A DNA stretch of 64,000 nt from Cellulomonas sp. Root930 (GCA_001429255.1 LMJI01000001.1:2387573-2451572), one strand, 5' to 3'. Shown: positions 27,949-38,782, counted from the stretch's first letter. Notes: generated from the letters alone by a model not told the origin. A program made the numbers and translations.

Positions 27949-29603
27949 CCGCGCGCCCGTTCCACCGCGCCGCCCTCGCGCTCGTCACTCTCGTCGTCCT
28001 GGCGGCGTGCTCAGCGATCCCGACCTCCGGACCCGTGAGCGAGGGGGACGCCGAGGTCACGGAGCCCTCAGAGATCGCCGTGCTGGCCCAGGGACCGCAG
28101 CCGGGGGACACCCCGACCGAGATCGTCGACGGGTTCCTGGCGGCGGGTGCCGCGGGGTTCACGGACGACTTCGTGACGGCCCGGGAGTATCTCGCGGGGG
28201 AGGCGAAGAGCACCTGGAAGCCGTCGGCCGGGGTCGTCGTCTCAGGACCGGTCGAGCCCGCCCCGACGACGACGGACACCGAGGTGACCATCGACGTCCC
28301 CGTCCTGGCCCGCGTCGACGAGAACGGGGTCTACGTCGAGGCTCCGCCGGACGCGCGTGAGTCCGTGACGTTCGGGATGGTGCAGGACGACGCCGACCAG
28401 TGGCGGATCGCGGCGACGCCGCCCGGCCTGATCCTCCAGCAGGAGGACTTCAGCCGGAGCTATCGGCCGGCCTCGTTGTACTTCCTCTCTCCGGACGAGA
28501 AGTTCCTCGTCCCCGAGTCGCGCTGGTTCCCGCAGAAGGGCCTGGGCACGTCGATCGTCAGCGAGCTGCTGGCCGGTCCGTCGCCCTGGCTGCAGGACGC
28601 GGTCGTCACGGCGGTGCCCGACGGAGTCGAGCTCAACCCCGAGTCGGTACCGGTGGACGACGAGGGCGTCGCCCAGGTCACCCTGGAGCCCGCGCTGGCC
28701 GTGACCCGCGCCGACCGTGACCTCCTGCTCGCGCAGATCGACGCCAGCCTGCGGCCGGTGCCCGGCATCGGCTCGGTCCAGGTGTACGCCGGCGACGTGC
28801 CTCTGGAGGGTGCCGCGACGTTGGAGCGCGGGTCCGGCCCGCCGAGCAACGTCGAGTTCCTCCAGGACGACCGCATCGTGGCCCTCGTGGACGGCGAGCC
28901 CGAGCCGGTGCCCGGCCTCGGCGCCCTCGACTCGCTCGACCCGCGCAGCCCGGCGAGCAACGAGGACGGGTCGGTGCGGGTGATGCTCTCGGGGCCGAAC
29001 ACGTTGAGCACGGTGCCCACCGCGGACGTGCCCGCGCAGGACCTCCTGACCGGGACGGCTCTCGTGGCCCCCTCCGTCGACAGGTTCGGCTGGGCCTGGA
29101 CGGCAGAGCCGTCGAGCGGCCTGGTCGCTGCGCGCGCGGGCGACGCCCCGGTCCAGGTGAGCGCGGACTGGCTGGAAGGCCGCGCGGTTCGTGCCGTCCG
29201 TGTGGCCCGCGACGGGGTCCGGGTCGCGGTCGTCTCCGCCGGGGCGGACGGCGTCCAGCTCGACGTCGCGGCGATCACCCGCGACGAGTCCGGGGGACCG
29301 CAGCAGCTGGGGGCCCCGGTCCGCGCCGGCGCCGCCCTCGTCGACGCGTCCTCCGTGGTCTGGGCCGAGGAGTCGACGCTCGCGGTCATCGGACGCTCGA
29401 CGGGGAACCCTGCCGTGCACCTGGTTCCCGTCGCCGGCCCGACCAGGCCCCTGCCGGCGGTGGCCGAGCTCGCCGGCCTCGCGGGGAGCTCGTCGGTCAT
29501 CTACGTGACCACGACCGCCGGCGAGCTGCGTCGGTTCGTCGGCTCCACCTGGGCGCAGGTCATCGGTCTGACCGGCGCGGCCGACCCGTCGTTCCCCGGC
29601 TGA
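27945..29603 (+). CDS. lpqB: LpqB family lipoprotein
   Basis: This is a 552-residue lipoprotein. A signal peptide ends in the lipobox LAAC with the lipidated cysteine at residue 22. It is followed by a GerMN-like region and a C-terminal beta-propeller domain. LpqB interacts with the MtrB sensor domain and modulates MtrA signalling in mycobacteria. The invariant mtrA-mtrB-lpqB order and the 4 bp overlap with mtrB support the same role here. The next gene, comF, follows after 71 bp. Confidence 0.94.
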   Translation: MTARPFHRAALALVTLVVLAACSAIPTSGPVSEGDAEVTEPSEIAVLAQGPQPGDTPTEIVDGFLAAGAAGFTDDFVTAREYLAGEAKSTWKPSAGVVVSGPVEPAPTTTDTEVTIDVPVLARVDENGVYVEAPPDARESVTFGMVQDDADQWRIAATPPGLILQQEDFSRSYRPASLYFLSPDEKFLVPESRWFPQKGLGTSIVSELLAGPSPWLQDAVVTAVPDGVELNPESVPVDDEGVAQVTLEPALAVTRADRDLLLAQIDASLRPVPGIGSVQVYAGDVPLEGAATLERGSGPPSNVEFLQDDRIVALVDGEPEPVPGLGALDSLDPRSPASNEDGSVRVMLSGPNTLSTVPTADVPAQDLLTGTALVAPSVDRFGWAWTAEPSSGLVAARAGDAPVQVSADWLEGRAVRAVRVARDGVRVAVVSAGADGVQLDVAAITRDESGGPQQLGAPVRAGAALVDASSVVWAEESTLAVIGRSTGNPAVHLVPVAGPTRPLPAVAELAGLAGSSSVIYVTTTAGELRRFVGSTWAQVIGLTGAADPSFPG

Positions 29604-29674
29604 CCGGCCGCCCACAGCCCACCGCCGTCCACCGGCTCCCCTCCTGCGCGGCTGCAGGCGAGCAGGCTGCACCG

Positions 29675-30412
29675 ATGACGTCCGCCCGTGAGCTGCTCGG
29701 CCTCCTGCTGCCCGTCGAGTGCGCCGGCTGCGGGGCCGACGACGTCGCCTGGTGCTCGACGTGCTCCCGGCGGCTCGCGCGACGTCCGTGGCGGTGCGAG
29801 GACCGCGCGCCGCGGCTGGACCGGATGGACGGGCACGGTCCGCTGCCGGTGTGGACGCTCGCCGACTGCACGGGCGACGTCCGCCGCGCGATCATCGCGT
29901 GGAAGGACCGCGGCCGGCTCGATCTCACGCGTCCGTTCGGGCAGGCGCTCGCGCTCGCGGCGACTGCCCTCCCGCCGGACCTCGGCGATCAGCCCCTGCT
30001 AGTGGTCGCCGCCCCCTCGACGGCCGAGGCCCGACGCCGCCGGGGCGGCAACCTCGTCGAGGCGCTCGCGGGCGCGGTGGTCGAGGGTCTCGTCCGGGCC
30101 GGGCATCCCGCCGCGTCGGCGCCCGTGCTGGTCCGGTCCCGGGGTCACGACCAGGTCGGCCTCGGAGCTCGCGCGCGCACGCGCAACCTCGTCGGCCACG
30201 TGCGGGTGCCGGACCGGCGCGCGGGGCAGGTCGAGGGCAGGCTCGTCCTGCTCGTGGACGACGTGCTCACCACCGGTGCCACGGTCGCCGTGTGCCGGTC
30301 GGCGCTCGAGAGTCGCGGAGCCCGGGTGATCGGGGCGGTGACGCTGGCGTCGACGCCCGGTCCGGCGCGTCCGGCGCGCCTCCCGCCGGGCCGGAACCTG
30401 TCCACAGGGTGA
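29675..30412 (+). CDS. ComF family phosphoribosyltransferase-like protein
   Basis: The 245-residue protein has an N-terminal zinc finger (C16, C19, C27, C30) and a C-terminal type I phosphoribosyltransferase fold with the PRPP loop VLLVDDVLTTGAT. ComF/GntX proteins are linked to DNA uptake in competent bacteria. The role in actinobacteria is unclear. The gene lies between lpqB and hpf, as Rv3242c does in mycobacteria. The ATG is the first good start after the lpqB stop. Confidence 0.92.
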   Translation: MTSARELLGLLLPVECAGCGADDVAWCSTCSRRLARRPWRCEDRAPRLDRMDGHGPLPVWTLADCTGDVRRAIIAWKDRGRLDLTRPFGQALALAATALPPDLGDQPLLVVAAPSTAEARRRRGGNLVEALAGAVVEGLVRAGHPAASAPVLVRSRGHDQVGLGARARTRNLVGHVRVPDRRAGQVEGRLVLLVDDVLTTGATVAVCRSALESRGARVIGAVTLASTPGPARPARLPPGRNLSTG

Positions 30413-30618
30413 TCCCTTGGCGAGGTGAGTGGTTCGCGGGCGGGCGCGGGGTTAGCGTGGGGGCCTGAGCCGTTGGCACAGCACGGACCGACCCCTCGCC
30501 GGGTCGACCGGGCAGGCCGCGGGAGGAGGTGACGCCGCCCGACTGCCCCTGGGGCAGCCCATTGCACTGTCACCCTCGGGCGGGCCTGACCCGCCCCCGA
30601 CCCTCTCAGGAGGCTCAC
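30413..30618 (+). promoter_or_regulatory. Structured 5' leader of hpf
   Basis: These 206 bp carry TAGCGT (30453-30458), a possible -10, and two strong hairpins. One is CTGCCC/GGGCAG with a 3 nt loop (30543-30557). The other is a perfect 7 bp stem GGGCGGG/CCCGCCC with a CCTGA loop (30578-30596), only 11 nt before AGGAGG at 30608-30613. The second hairpin could restrict access to the ribosome-binding site. No U-tract follows, so it is not a standard attenuator. Confidence 0.4.
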
Positions 30619-31248
30619 ATGGAGATCGTGGTTGCCGGCCGGCACACCGAGGTGCTCCCGAAGTACAGGGCGCACGTCGAGCAGAAGCTCGCGAAAGTCG
30701 AGCAGCTGGCCCCCCGCGCTCAGCGCATCGACGTCGTCGTGTCGCACGAGACGAACCCTCGACAGGCGGGTAGCAGTGAGCGCGTCGAGCTCACCGTCGT
30801 CGACCGAGGGCCCGTGATCCGTGCCGAGGCGTGCGCCGACGACAGGTACGCGGCCCTGGACCTGGCTCTCGGGAAGCTTCTCGAGCGGCTGCGGCGGACC
30901 CGCGACCGGCGCAAGGACCACCGCAACCACACTCCGATCGCCCCCGTCGACGTCCGCCCGCCCGAGCCCGAGCCGGAGGCGTCCGCGCCGCTCGATCCCG
31001 ACGCGGCCGTCGAGACGACGCTCGGCGACTCCCCGGTCGTCATCCGCGAGAAGGTCCACCAGGCCCAGCCGATGACGGTCGACGACGCGCTCTACGAGAT
31101 GGAGCTCGTCGGTCACGACTTCTTCCTGTTCATCGACGCCGAGACCGCGCAGCCGTCCGTCGCCTACCGCAGGCGCGGGTGGAGCTACGGCGTGATCAAG
31201 CTCGACGCCGCCGTCGTCGGAACGCCGCTGGCCGCCGTCTCCGGCTGA
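30619..31248 (+). CDS. hpf: Long-form ribosome hibernation promoting factor HPF
   Basis: The 209-residue protein has an N-terminal S30AE/HPF domain (about 1-100, beginning MEIVVAGRHTEV), a charged linker and the long-form C-terminal dimerisation domain (about 145-205, VIREKVHQAQPMTVDDAL and FFLFIDAETAQPSVAYRRRGWSYGVI). It binds the 30S decoding region and dimerises ribosomes in stationary phase. The ATG has a perfect AGGAGG 5 nt upstream. A long hairpin terminator follows at 31258-31299. The position before secA matches Rv3241c. Confidence 0.96.
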   Translation: MEIVVAGRHTEVLPKYRAHVEQKLAKVEQLAPRAQRIDVVVSHETNPRQAGSSERVELTVVDRGPVIRAEACADDRYAALDLALGKLLERLRRTRDRRKDHRNHTPIAPVDVRPPEPEPEASAPLDPDAAVETTLGDSPVVIREKVHQAQPMTVDDALYEMELVGHDFFLFIDAETAQPSVAYRRRGWSYGVIKLDAAVVGTPLAAVSG

Positions 31249-31257
31249 TCTCGTCCC

Positions 31258-31299
31258 CGACGACGCCCGACCCGTCTCGCGACGGGTCGGGCGTCGTCG
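31258..31299 (+). terminator. Hairpin terminator after hpf
   Basis: This is a perfect 19 bp inverted repeat (31258-31276 with 31281-31299) closed by a TCGC loop, starting 9 nt after the hpf stop. It has no U-tract, as is common in high-GC actinobacteria. Its right arm reaches to within 16 bp of the -10-like CAGGAT of the next gene. Confidence 0.75.
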
Positions 31300-31327
31300 T
31301 GTGGGCGTCGCACGGCAGGATGTCCAC

Positions 31328-32608
31328 GTGATCTCTCCGGGCGCCCCAGAACGCCTCACCCTCTCGCAGGCACGGCGCATCGCGCTGCGCGCCCAGGGCC
31401 TGGACCGGCCCCGTCCGGCTCGCGGTGCGGCGCCGACCATGCGCCAGTTCCAGCAGGTCGTCGATCGACTGGGCGTCCTGCAGATCGACTCGGTCAACGT
31501 GCTCGCGCGCGCTCACCTCATGCCGACCTTCTCGCGCATCGGCGCGTACGACCCCGCCCTGCTCGACCGCGCGTCGGGCCAGGCTCCTCGCCGGCTCGTC
31601 GAGACATGGGCGCACATGGCCTCGTTCGTGCCACCGGAGACGTACCGGCTCCTCGGCTGGCGGCAGCGCGCCTACCAGAAGGAGGCGTGGGGTGCGATCT
31701 CCGAGGTGCCGCTGAAGCACTCGCCGGTGGTGGACGAGGTCCGGGCGATCATCGCCGAGCGCGGACCCGTGACCGCCCGGCAGGTGCAGGAGGACTTCGA
31801 GGCCGAGCACCCGACCACCCGGGAGGAGTGGGGGTGGAACTGGACGGTGGCCAAGCGCGTCCTGGAGTTCCTGTTCTTCACCGGCGAGGTGACGTCGGCG
31901 GGGCGCAACGGGGCGTTCGAGCGTCGGTACGACCTGACCTCGCGGGTGCTGCCGCCCGACGTCCTCGCCGCCCCCGAGCCGTCCGACGAGGACGCGATCC
32001 GCGCCCTGGTGGAGATCTCGGCGCGGGCGCACGGGATCGGTACGCTGCGCTGCCTCGCGGACTACTTCCGCATCAAGCAGGACCGGGTGGCGCCGGCGGT
32101 GGCGGACCTGGTCGAGCACGGGGTGCTGCACGAGGTCACGGTCGACGGCTGGAACCAGGGCCCCGTCTGGCGGCACCGCGACGCCGACCTGCCCCGCCGC
32201 GCGACCGGCGCGGCGCTGCTGAACCCGTTCGACCCGCTCGTGTTCGAGCGCCGCCGCGTCGAGGCCCTGTTCGGCCTGCGGTACCGGATCGAGATCTACG
32301 TCCCCGAGCCGCAGCGGGTCTGGGGGTACTACGTGCTGCCGTTCCTGCTCGGTGAGTCGCTGTCGGCTCTCGTGGATCTCAAGGCGGACCGGCAGGCGGG
32401 CGTGCTGCGGGTGCACGCGGCCCACCGCACACCAGGACCGGACACACCCGTCGCGTCGCACACCGCCGACCTGGTCGAACCGCTCGCCGCCGAGCTGCAC
32501 GAGCTCGCCGGCTGGCTGGGGCTGGACGAGATCGCGGTGGGCGACCGCGGCGGGCTCCTGCGCGGCGACCTCGCGGCTGACCTGGCGCACGCCGTGCGGA
32601 CCGCATGA
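31328..32608 (+). CDS. Crosslink-repair DNA glycosylase YcaQ/AlkX family protein
   Basis: This is a 426-residue HTH_42-family protein related to E. coli YcaQ (AlkX), which unhooks interstrand DNA crosslinks. The catalytic Q-x-D motif of that branch is QID at residues 52-54 (LGVLQIDSVNVLARAHLMPTFSR). EALFGLRYRIEIYVP and VWGYYVLPFLLGE are further family blocks. The GTG at 31328 lies 6 nt after CAGGAT with no ribosome-binding site. The stop overlaps the EamA start (ATGA). It is a paralogue, of a different motif class, of the AlkZ-like protein at 18816-19979. Confidence 0.88.
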   Translation: MISPGAPERLTLSQARRIALRAQGLDRPRPARGAAPTMRQFQQVVDRLGVLQIDSVNVLARAHLMPTFSRIGAYDPALLDRASGQAPRRLVETWAHMASFVPPETYRLLGWRQRAYQKEAWGAISEVPLKHSPVVDEVRAIIAERGPVTARQVQEDFEAEHPTTREEWGWNWTVAKRVLEFLFFTGEVTSAGRNGAFERRYDLTSRVLPPDVLAAPEPSDEDAIRALVEISARAHGIGTLRCLADYFRIKQDRVAPAVADLVEHGVLHEVTVDGWNQGPVWRHRDADLPRRATGAALLNPFDPLVFERRRVEALFGLRYRIEIYVPEPQRVWGYYVLPFLLGESLSALVDLKADRQAGVLRVHAAHRTPGPDTPVASHTADLVEPLAAELHELAGWLGLDEIAVGDRGGLLRGDLAADLAHAVRTA

Positions 32609-33585
32609 CGCACGAGACGCGGTCGCGCGACTTCGCCCTGGTCGCGCTCGGCGGGGTGCTCTGGGGGACCGGCGGGCTCGCCGGCGCCGCGCTCGCGGAC
32701 GCCGCCGGTCTGCCGCCGCTGACCGTGGCCGCCTACCGGCTGCTCGGCGGCGGGGGAGTGCTGCTCCTCGCGCTCGCGGCCACGGGGGCGCTGCGCGGTC
32801 TGGCCCGGACCAGACCCGTCGTCGTCCTCGTCGTCGAGACCGCCCTGCTCGCCGCCGTCTACCAGGCGGCCTACTTCGCCGCGGTCCAGCGTGCCGGCGT
32901 CGCGGTCGCCACGCTGGTCGCCCTCGGCGCCGCGCCGCTGCTCGTCGCGGTCGGGACTGCGGTGTCGTCCCGCCGGCTCCCGTCCGCGCGCACGCTCGTC
33001 GCGCTCGCCCTCGCCCTGGTGGGTCTGGTGCTCCTGGTGGGGCCGTCCGACGCCGCCGGTCCGGGCACGGCGTCCGGCGCCCTGCTCGCCCTGGTGTCGG
33101 CGGCGGCGTTCGCCACGATGACCGGCCTGAACCGCCGGAGCGTGCCCGGACTGGGCCCGCTGCCCCTCACGGCGACCGCGTTCACGCTCGGCGGAATAGT
33201 GCTCCTCCCGTTCGCGGCGGTGGCCGGATCGGGCCTCGCGACCCCCACCGACCCGCAGGGCTGGGCGTTGCTCGTCTACCTGGCCGTCGTGCCCACCGCG
33301 GCCGCCTACAGCGCCTACTTCACGGGGTTACGGCACGTGCCGGCCACGACGGCCGCGCTGCTGGCGCTGCTCGAACCGCTCACGGCCACCGTCGGCGCGG
33401 TGGTGCTGCGCGACGAGCGGCTCGGGGTCACCGGCGTGGTGGGTGCCGTGCTGCTGGCCGTTGCGGTGGTCGTTCTTCGCCCGCGCCGCGCAGGCTCGCC
33501 TACGATGGACGCGCCCGGCCGTGCGGCCGGCACCTCAGCCGCTCCGACGCCGCGCGCGCCCGGAGCGCGAACACGTCGGGAGTAG
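32605..33585 (+). CDS. EamA family (DMT superfamily) transporter
   Basis: This is a 326-residue inner-membrane protein with about ten hydrophobic segments arranged as two EamA repeats (about 5-140 and 155-300). It begins FALVALGGVLWGTGGLAGAALAD and has the second-repeat LEPLTATVGAVVLRDE motif. EamA proteins are drug/metabolite exporters of varied specificity and no substrate can be assigned. The start overlaps the YcaQ-like stop by 4 bp. The disordered C-terminal 30 residues run into the secA upstream region, where TACGAT (33501-33506) may be part of a secA promoter. Confidence 0.88.
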   Translation: MTHETRSRDFALVALGGVLWGTGGLAGAALADAAGLPPLTVAAYRLLGGGGVLLLALAATGALRGLARTRPVVVLVVETALLAAVYQAAYFAAVQRAGVAVATLVALGAAPLLVAVGTAVSSRRLPSARTLVALALALVGLVLLVGPSDAAGPGTASGALLALVSAAAFATMTGLNRRSVPGLGPLPLTATAFTLGGIVLLPFAAVAGSGLATPTDPQGWALLVYLAVVPTAAAYSAYFTGLRHVPATTAALLALLEPLTATVGAVVLRDERLGVTGVVGAVLLAVAVVVLRPRRAGSPTMDAPGRAAGTSAAPTPRAPGARTRRE

Positions 33586-33588
33586 TGC

Positions 33589-36402
<2,814 letters not shown>

Positions 36403-36406
36403 CACG

Positions 36407-36441
36407 ACGGAAGCCCGCCCGTGCTCGGGGCGGGCTTCCGT
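36407..36441 (+). terminator. Hairpin terminator after secA
   Basis: This is a perfect 14 bp stem (36407-36420 with 36428-36441) with a 7 nt loop, 4 nt after the secA stop. It lies between convergent genes and could serve both strands. Confidence 0.75.
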
Positions 36442-36452
36442 GCGTCCGGCGC

Positions 36453-37058
36453 TCACCCGATCTCGAGCGCGGTCACCCGCCACGAGCCCCGATGGCCTTC
36501 GAGCCGGAGGGCGACGGCCCGCACGCGCGAGCCGTGGTCGGCCACGATGGTCGCTTCCATCGCGTGCGGCCCGACCCGGCACGACCGGGCACGGCGGATC
36601 GTCGGCGGGCGGAGCACCCGGCCGGTGCCCAGCACCCGCTGCGTCAGACCGGCCCGGACCTGGAGCGTCTCGTAGACCCCCGGCGTGAGCCAGCGCGCGA
36701 GCTGCGCCACCGACCGCCCGCCCGTCAGCACCTCCAGTGCAGCGAGCGCGATCGCGCGGGCGACCACCGCCGGGTCGCCCTCGGGGGCGGGACCGGGCTC
36801 GTCGTCGGCGTCGGCGACGAACGAACGATCGCTGGCCCGCAGGACCGCGATGCGGGCGGTCGCCGTCAGGGGCACCGGGTGCGCGCGCCCGGGAGCGTCC
36901 TCGACGAGCGGAGGGACGGGCGCGGGCACCAGCCGTGCCCGGGGGTGCCAGGGTCGCGCGTCGGCGGGTGCGGAGCCCGGTTCGGTGTCGGCGTCGCGCA
37001 CGCGCGCGAACGCGTTCTCGGCGGCGGTGCCGTCGCGGGTCAGCACGAGCGCGGTCAC
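36453..37058 (-). CDS. Rv3235 family protein
   Basis: The 201-residue soluble protein matches the actinobacterial Rv3235 family. The C-terminal domain has ALEVLTGGRSVAQLARWLTPGVYETLQVR and the basic RARSCRVGPHAMEATIVA strand; the first 90 residues are low complexity. Function is unknown. The fold resembles small accessory domains seen near SecA. The GTG start overlaps the stop of the LysM gene by 4 bp. It converges on secA with 50 bp that hold the secA terminator. Confidence 0.82.
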   Translation of the reverse strand: MTALVLTRDGTAAENAFARVRDADTEPGSAPADARPWHPRARLVPAPVPPLVEDAPGRAHPVPLTATARIAVLRASDRSFVADADDEPGPAPEGDPAVVARAIALAALEVLTGGRSVAQLARWLTPGVYETLQVRAGLTQRVLGTGRVLRPPTIRRARSCRVGPHAMEATIVADHGSRVRAVALRLEGHRGSWRVTALEIG

Positions 37059-37852
37059 CGGGCCACCTCGCCGACCTGTGCGGGTGTGGTGAGGACCTGG
37101 CCCTGCCGGATCAGGTCAGGATCCGCGCCGATCACCTCCGCGTTGGCGTCGTACCACCGGGGCCAGGCCGCGGCGATCTCCGCGTCGGTGGCGCCCGACG
37201 GCAGGTGACGTGCAGCGATCGCCCAGAGACTGTCCCCGGCGACGACCACGACCGACTCGGGGTTTGCAGCGGTCTCCGCGGCGGCCGGCGTGGCCGCCGG
37301 CTCCTGGCTGGTCACGGCCGCGGATGCCACGTCGACCTCCGGCACGGGAGTCGGCGCGTGAGGCTCGGCCGACGGAACGGTCACCGCCCACCCGAGATCG
37401 GGGAGCGCGGCGGCATCAGCGGTGACCGAGATCGTCGGCGAGGGATCTGGAGCGACGGCCGTCGCACCTGAGGCCATCCCGAGGCCGATCCCCGCACCGA
37501 CGGCGAGCACCAGAGCCTTGCGGACGACCTGCGGGGCGAACCGGTGCACGAAGCGCTCACCGGTCCGCCAGGTTGTCCCGGCCGCCCTGACCAGCAGGCA
37601 CATCGCCGCCACGAGCCCGGAACCCGCGAGCCACGCGGCGACGAGCAGCCCGACGGAGGTCACCCCGACCTCCACGGCCGCCTCCACCCTCCACGGACCC
37701 GTCTGGCCGGCGAGCAGCGTGCGGACCCGACGAGTGAGCGACAGGCACAGTGCGCCCGCTGCCAGCGCTCCGACGAGCAGAGCACCGATGGTCATGGCGG
37801 CCCCGCCGCGGCCCGCCCGGCCGCCGTCCTGTGCTGTGACGTCGCTCGCCAT
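37055..37852 (-). CDS. LysM domain membrane protein
   Basis: The 265-residue protein has three membrane segments (about 20-40, 63-92 and 112-134), a Pro/Ala/Thr-rich extracytoplasmic linker and a C-terminal LysM-like domain (about 201-257, VVVVAGDSLWAIAARHLPSG). LysM domains bind peptidoglycan, so the protein probably links membrane and wall. I start at the ATG at 37852 because the upstream extension crosses the repeat-rich promoter. AGGGG lies about 8 nt upstream. It is translationally coupled to the Rv3235-family gene. Confidence 0.85.
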   Translation of the reverse strand: MASDVTAQDGGRAGRGGAAMTIGALLVGALAAGALCLSLTRRVRTLLAGQTGPWRVEAAVEVGVTSVGLLVAAWLAGSGLVAAMCLLVRAAGTTWRTGERFVHRFAPQVVRKALVLAVGAGIGLGMASGATAVAPDPSPTISVTADAAALPDLGWAVTVPSAEPHAPTPVPEVDVASAAVTSQEPAATPAAAETAANPESVVVVAGDSLWAIAARHLPSGATDAEIAAAWPRWYDANAEVIGADPDLIRQGQVLTTPAQVGEVAR

Positions 37853-37869
37853 GTCCGCCCCTGATCTAG

Positions 37870-37931
37870 TCGTTTGATGTCGTTTGATGCTTCTTGAGTG
37901 CCATAGATGTACCTGAATGTCCGATCTGATG
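37870..37931. repeat. 10-bp-phased direct-repeat array upstream of the LysM gene
   Basis: Five consecutive 10 bp units start at 37870: TCGTTTGATG twice exactly, then CTTCTTGAGT, GCCATAGATG and TACCTGAATG. A sixth TGATG core at 37927-37931 is shifted by 2 bp. The block is clearly more AT-rich than its surroundings. It begins 17 bp upstream of the LysM gene and covers the intergenic region shared with the divergent gene at 38017. One face of the helix would carry a T-G-A-x-G core every turn, which suits a cooperative head-to-tail DNA-binding protein. Confidence 0.6.
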
Positions 37932-38004
37932 TCCAGCCGGGGTCCGCGATGCGGGATCGACATCGCGGGAGGGTGGTCGGGCCGGCGGCGGCGCATCGAC
38001 CCCC

Positions 38005-38010
38005 TACGGT
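38005..38010 (+). promoter_or_regulatory. -10 element for the gene at 38017 (leaderless start)
   Basis: TACGGT lies 6 nt before the ATG at 38017 and no ribosome-binding site is visible. Confidence 0.4.
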
Positions 38011-38016
38011 GCTCAC

Positions 38017-38544
38017 ATGCGGTGGGAGGCGCTCTTCGCGGACATGGAGGCCCAGCTGGCAGCGGGCCGGCTGGCGGACGTGCGCGCGGACGTCGCGGAG
38101 CTGGCGCGCGCCGAGCGAGCCTCGGTGACGCTGGCCGCTCGGGCGCGTGCGTCGGTCGGTCGCCAGGTGCGGGTGCTCGTCGCGGGCGGAGACGCGGTCA
38201 CGGGGGAGCTGGTCGATGCGGCGCCCGAGTGGCTGCTGCTGGCCATGCCGGCGTCCGGCCGCGCGCTGGTGCCGACGGCGGCGGTGGCGGGCGTCGACGG
38301 GCTCGTCGGGCACGCGGCCCCGGCACCGGGCGCCGTCGAGTCACGCCTCGGGCTCTCTCATGCCCTGCGGGCCCTGGCGCGCGACCGCGCGGTGGTCCGG
38401 GTCGACGTCGGCGGGACCGAGCTGGTCGGCCGCGTGGATCGCGTCGGTGCCGACCACCTGGACCTCAGCGACGTCGGTGATGCGACGGGGCGTGGGTCGT
38501 GGGCCGTGGCGTTCGCAGGGGTGCGCGTCGTGCGGTCGCGTTGA
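38017..38544 (+). CDS. Conserved hypothetical protein
   Basis: I do not recognise a characterised family. The 175-residue protein starts with an acidic helical segment (MRWEALFADMEAQLAAGRLADVRADV, about 1-35). Two similar beta-rich halves follow: residues 45-95 with VRVLVAGGDAVTGELVDAAPEWLLL, and 125-172 with VVRVDVGGTELVGRVDRVGADHLDL. The halves look like an internal repeat of an SH3- or PRC-like barrel; that is inference. Similar proteins occur next to the small HTH gene in related actinobacteria. It converges on that gene with a 4 bp gap. Confidence 0.7.
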   Translation: MRWEALFADMEAQLAAGRLADVRADVAELARAERASVTLAARARASVGRQVRVLVAGGDAVTGELVDAAPEWLLLAMPASGRALVPTAAVAGVDGLVGHAAPAPGAVESRLGLSHALRALARDRAVVRVDVGGTELVGRVDRVGADHLDLSDVGDATGRGSWAVAFAGVRVVRSR

Positions 38545-38548
38545 CGTC

Positions 38549-38782
38549 TCAGTCGGACGTGGGGGCGTCGGCCGTGCTGCCGTCGCTCGAGATCCGGGCG
38601 CGGGTCTGCTCGTACATGCGCTGGATGTACTTCTCGAGCTCGGTGGACTCCACCCGCCACTGCAGCCGGCCGCCGATCTGGATGGCGGGCAGCTCCCCGG
38701 AGCGGACGAGTGCGTAGGCCTGCGGCGCCGAGATGTTCAGCACCTCGGTGACGTCCGCGAGGGTGAGGAACCGCGAAGGCAT
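38549..38782 (-). CDS. Small MerR/excisionase-type helix-turn-helix protein
   Basis: This 77-residue single-domain DNA-binding protein is of the HTH_17 (AlpA/excisionase/BldC-like) type. FLTLADVTEVLNISAPQAYALVRSGELPAIQIGGRLQWRVESTELEKYIQRMY holds the winged helix; the basic, disordered tail ends at residue 77. BldC, a relative, binds DNA direct repeats head-to-tail. The ATG at 38782 follows CACACT by 6 nt (possible leaderless mRNA). It is highly conserved in actinobacteria but its regulon is undefined. The phased repeat array at 37870-37931 is a natural candidate target. Confidence 0.85.
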   Translation of the reverse strand: MPSRFLTLADVTEVLNISAPQAYALVRSGELPAIQIGGRLQWRVESTELEKYIQRMYEQTRARISSDGSTADAPTSD

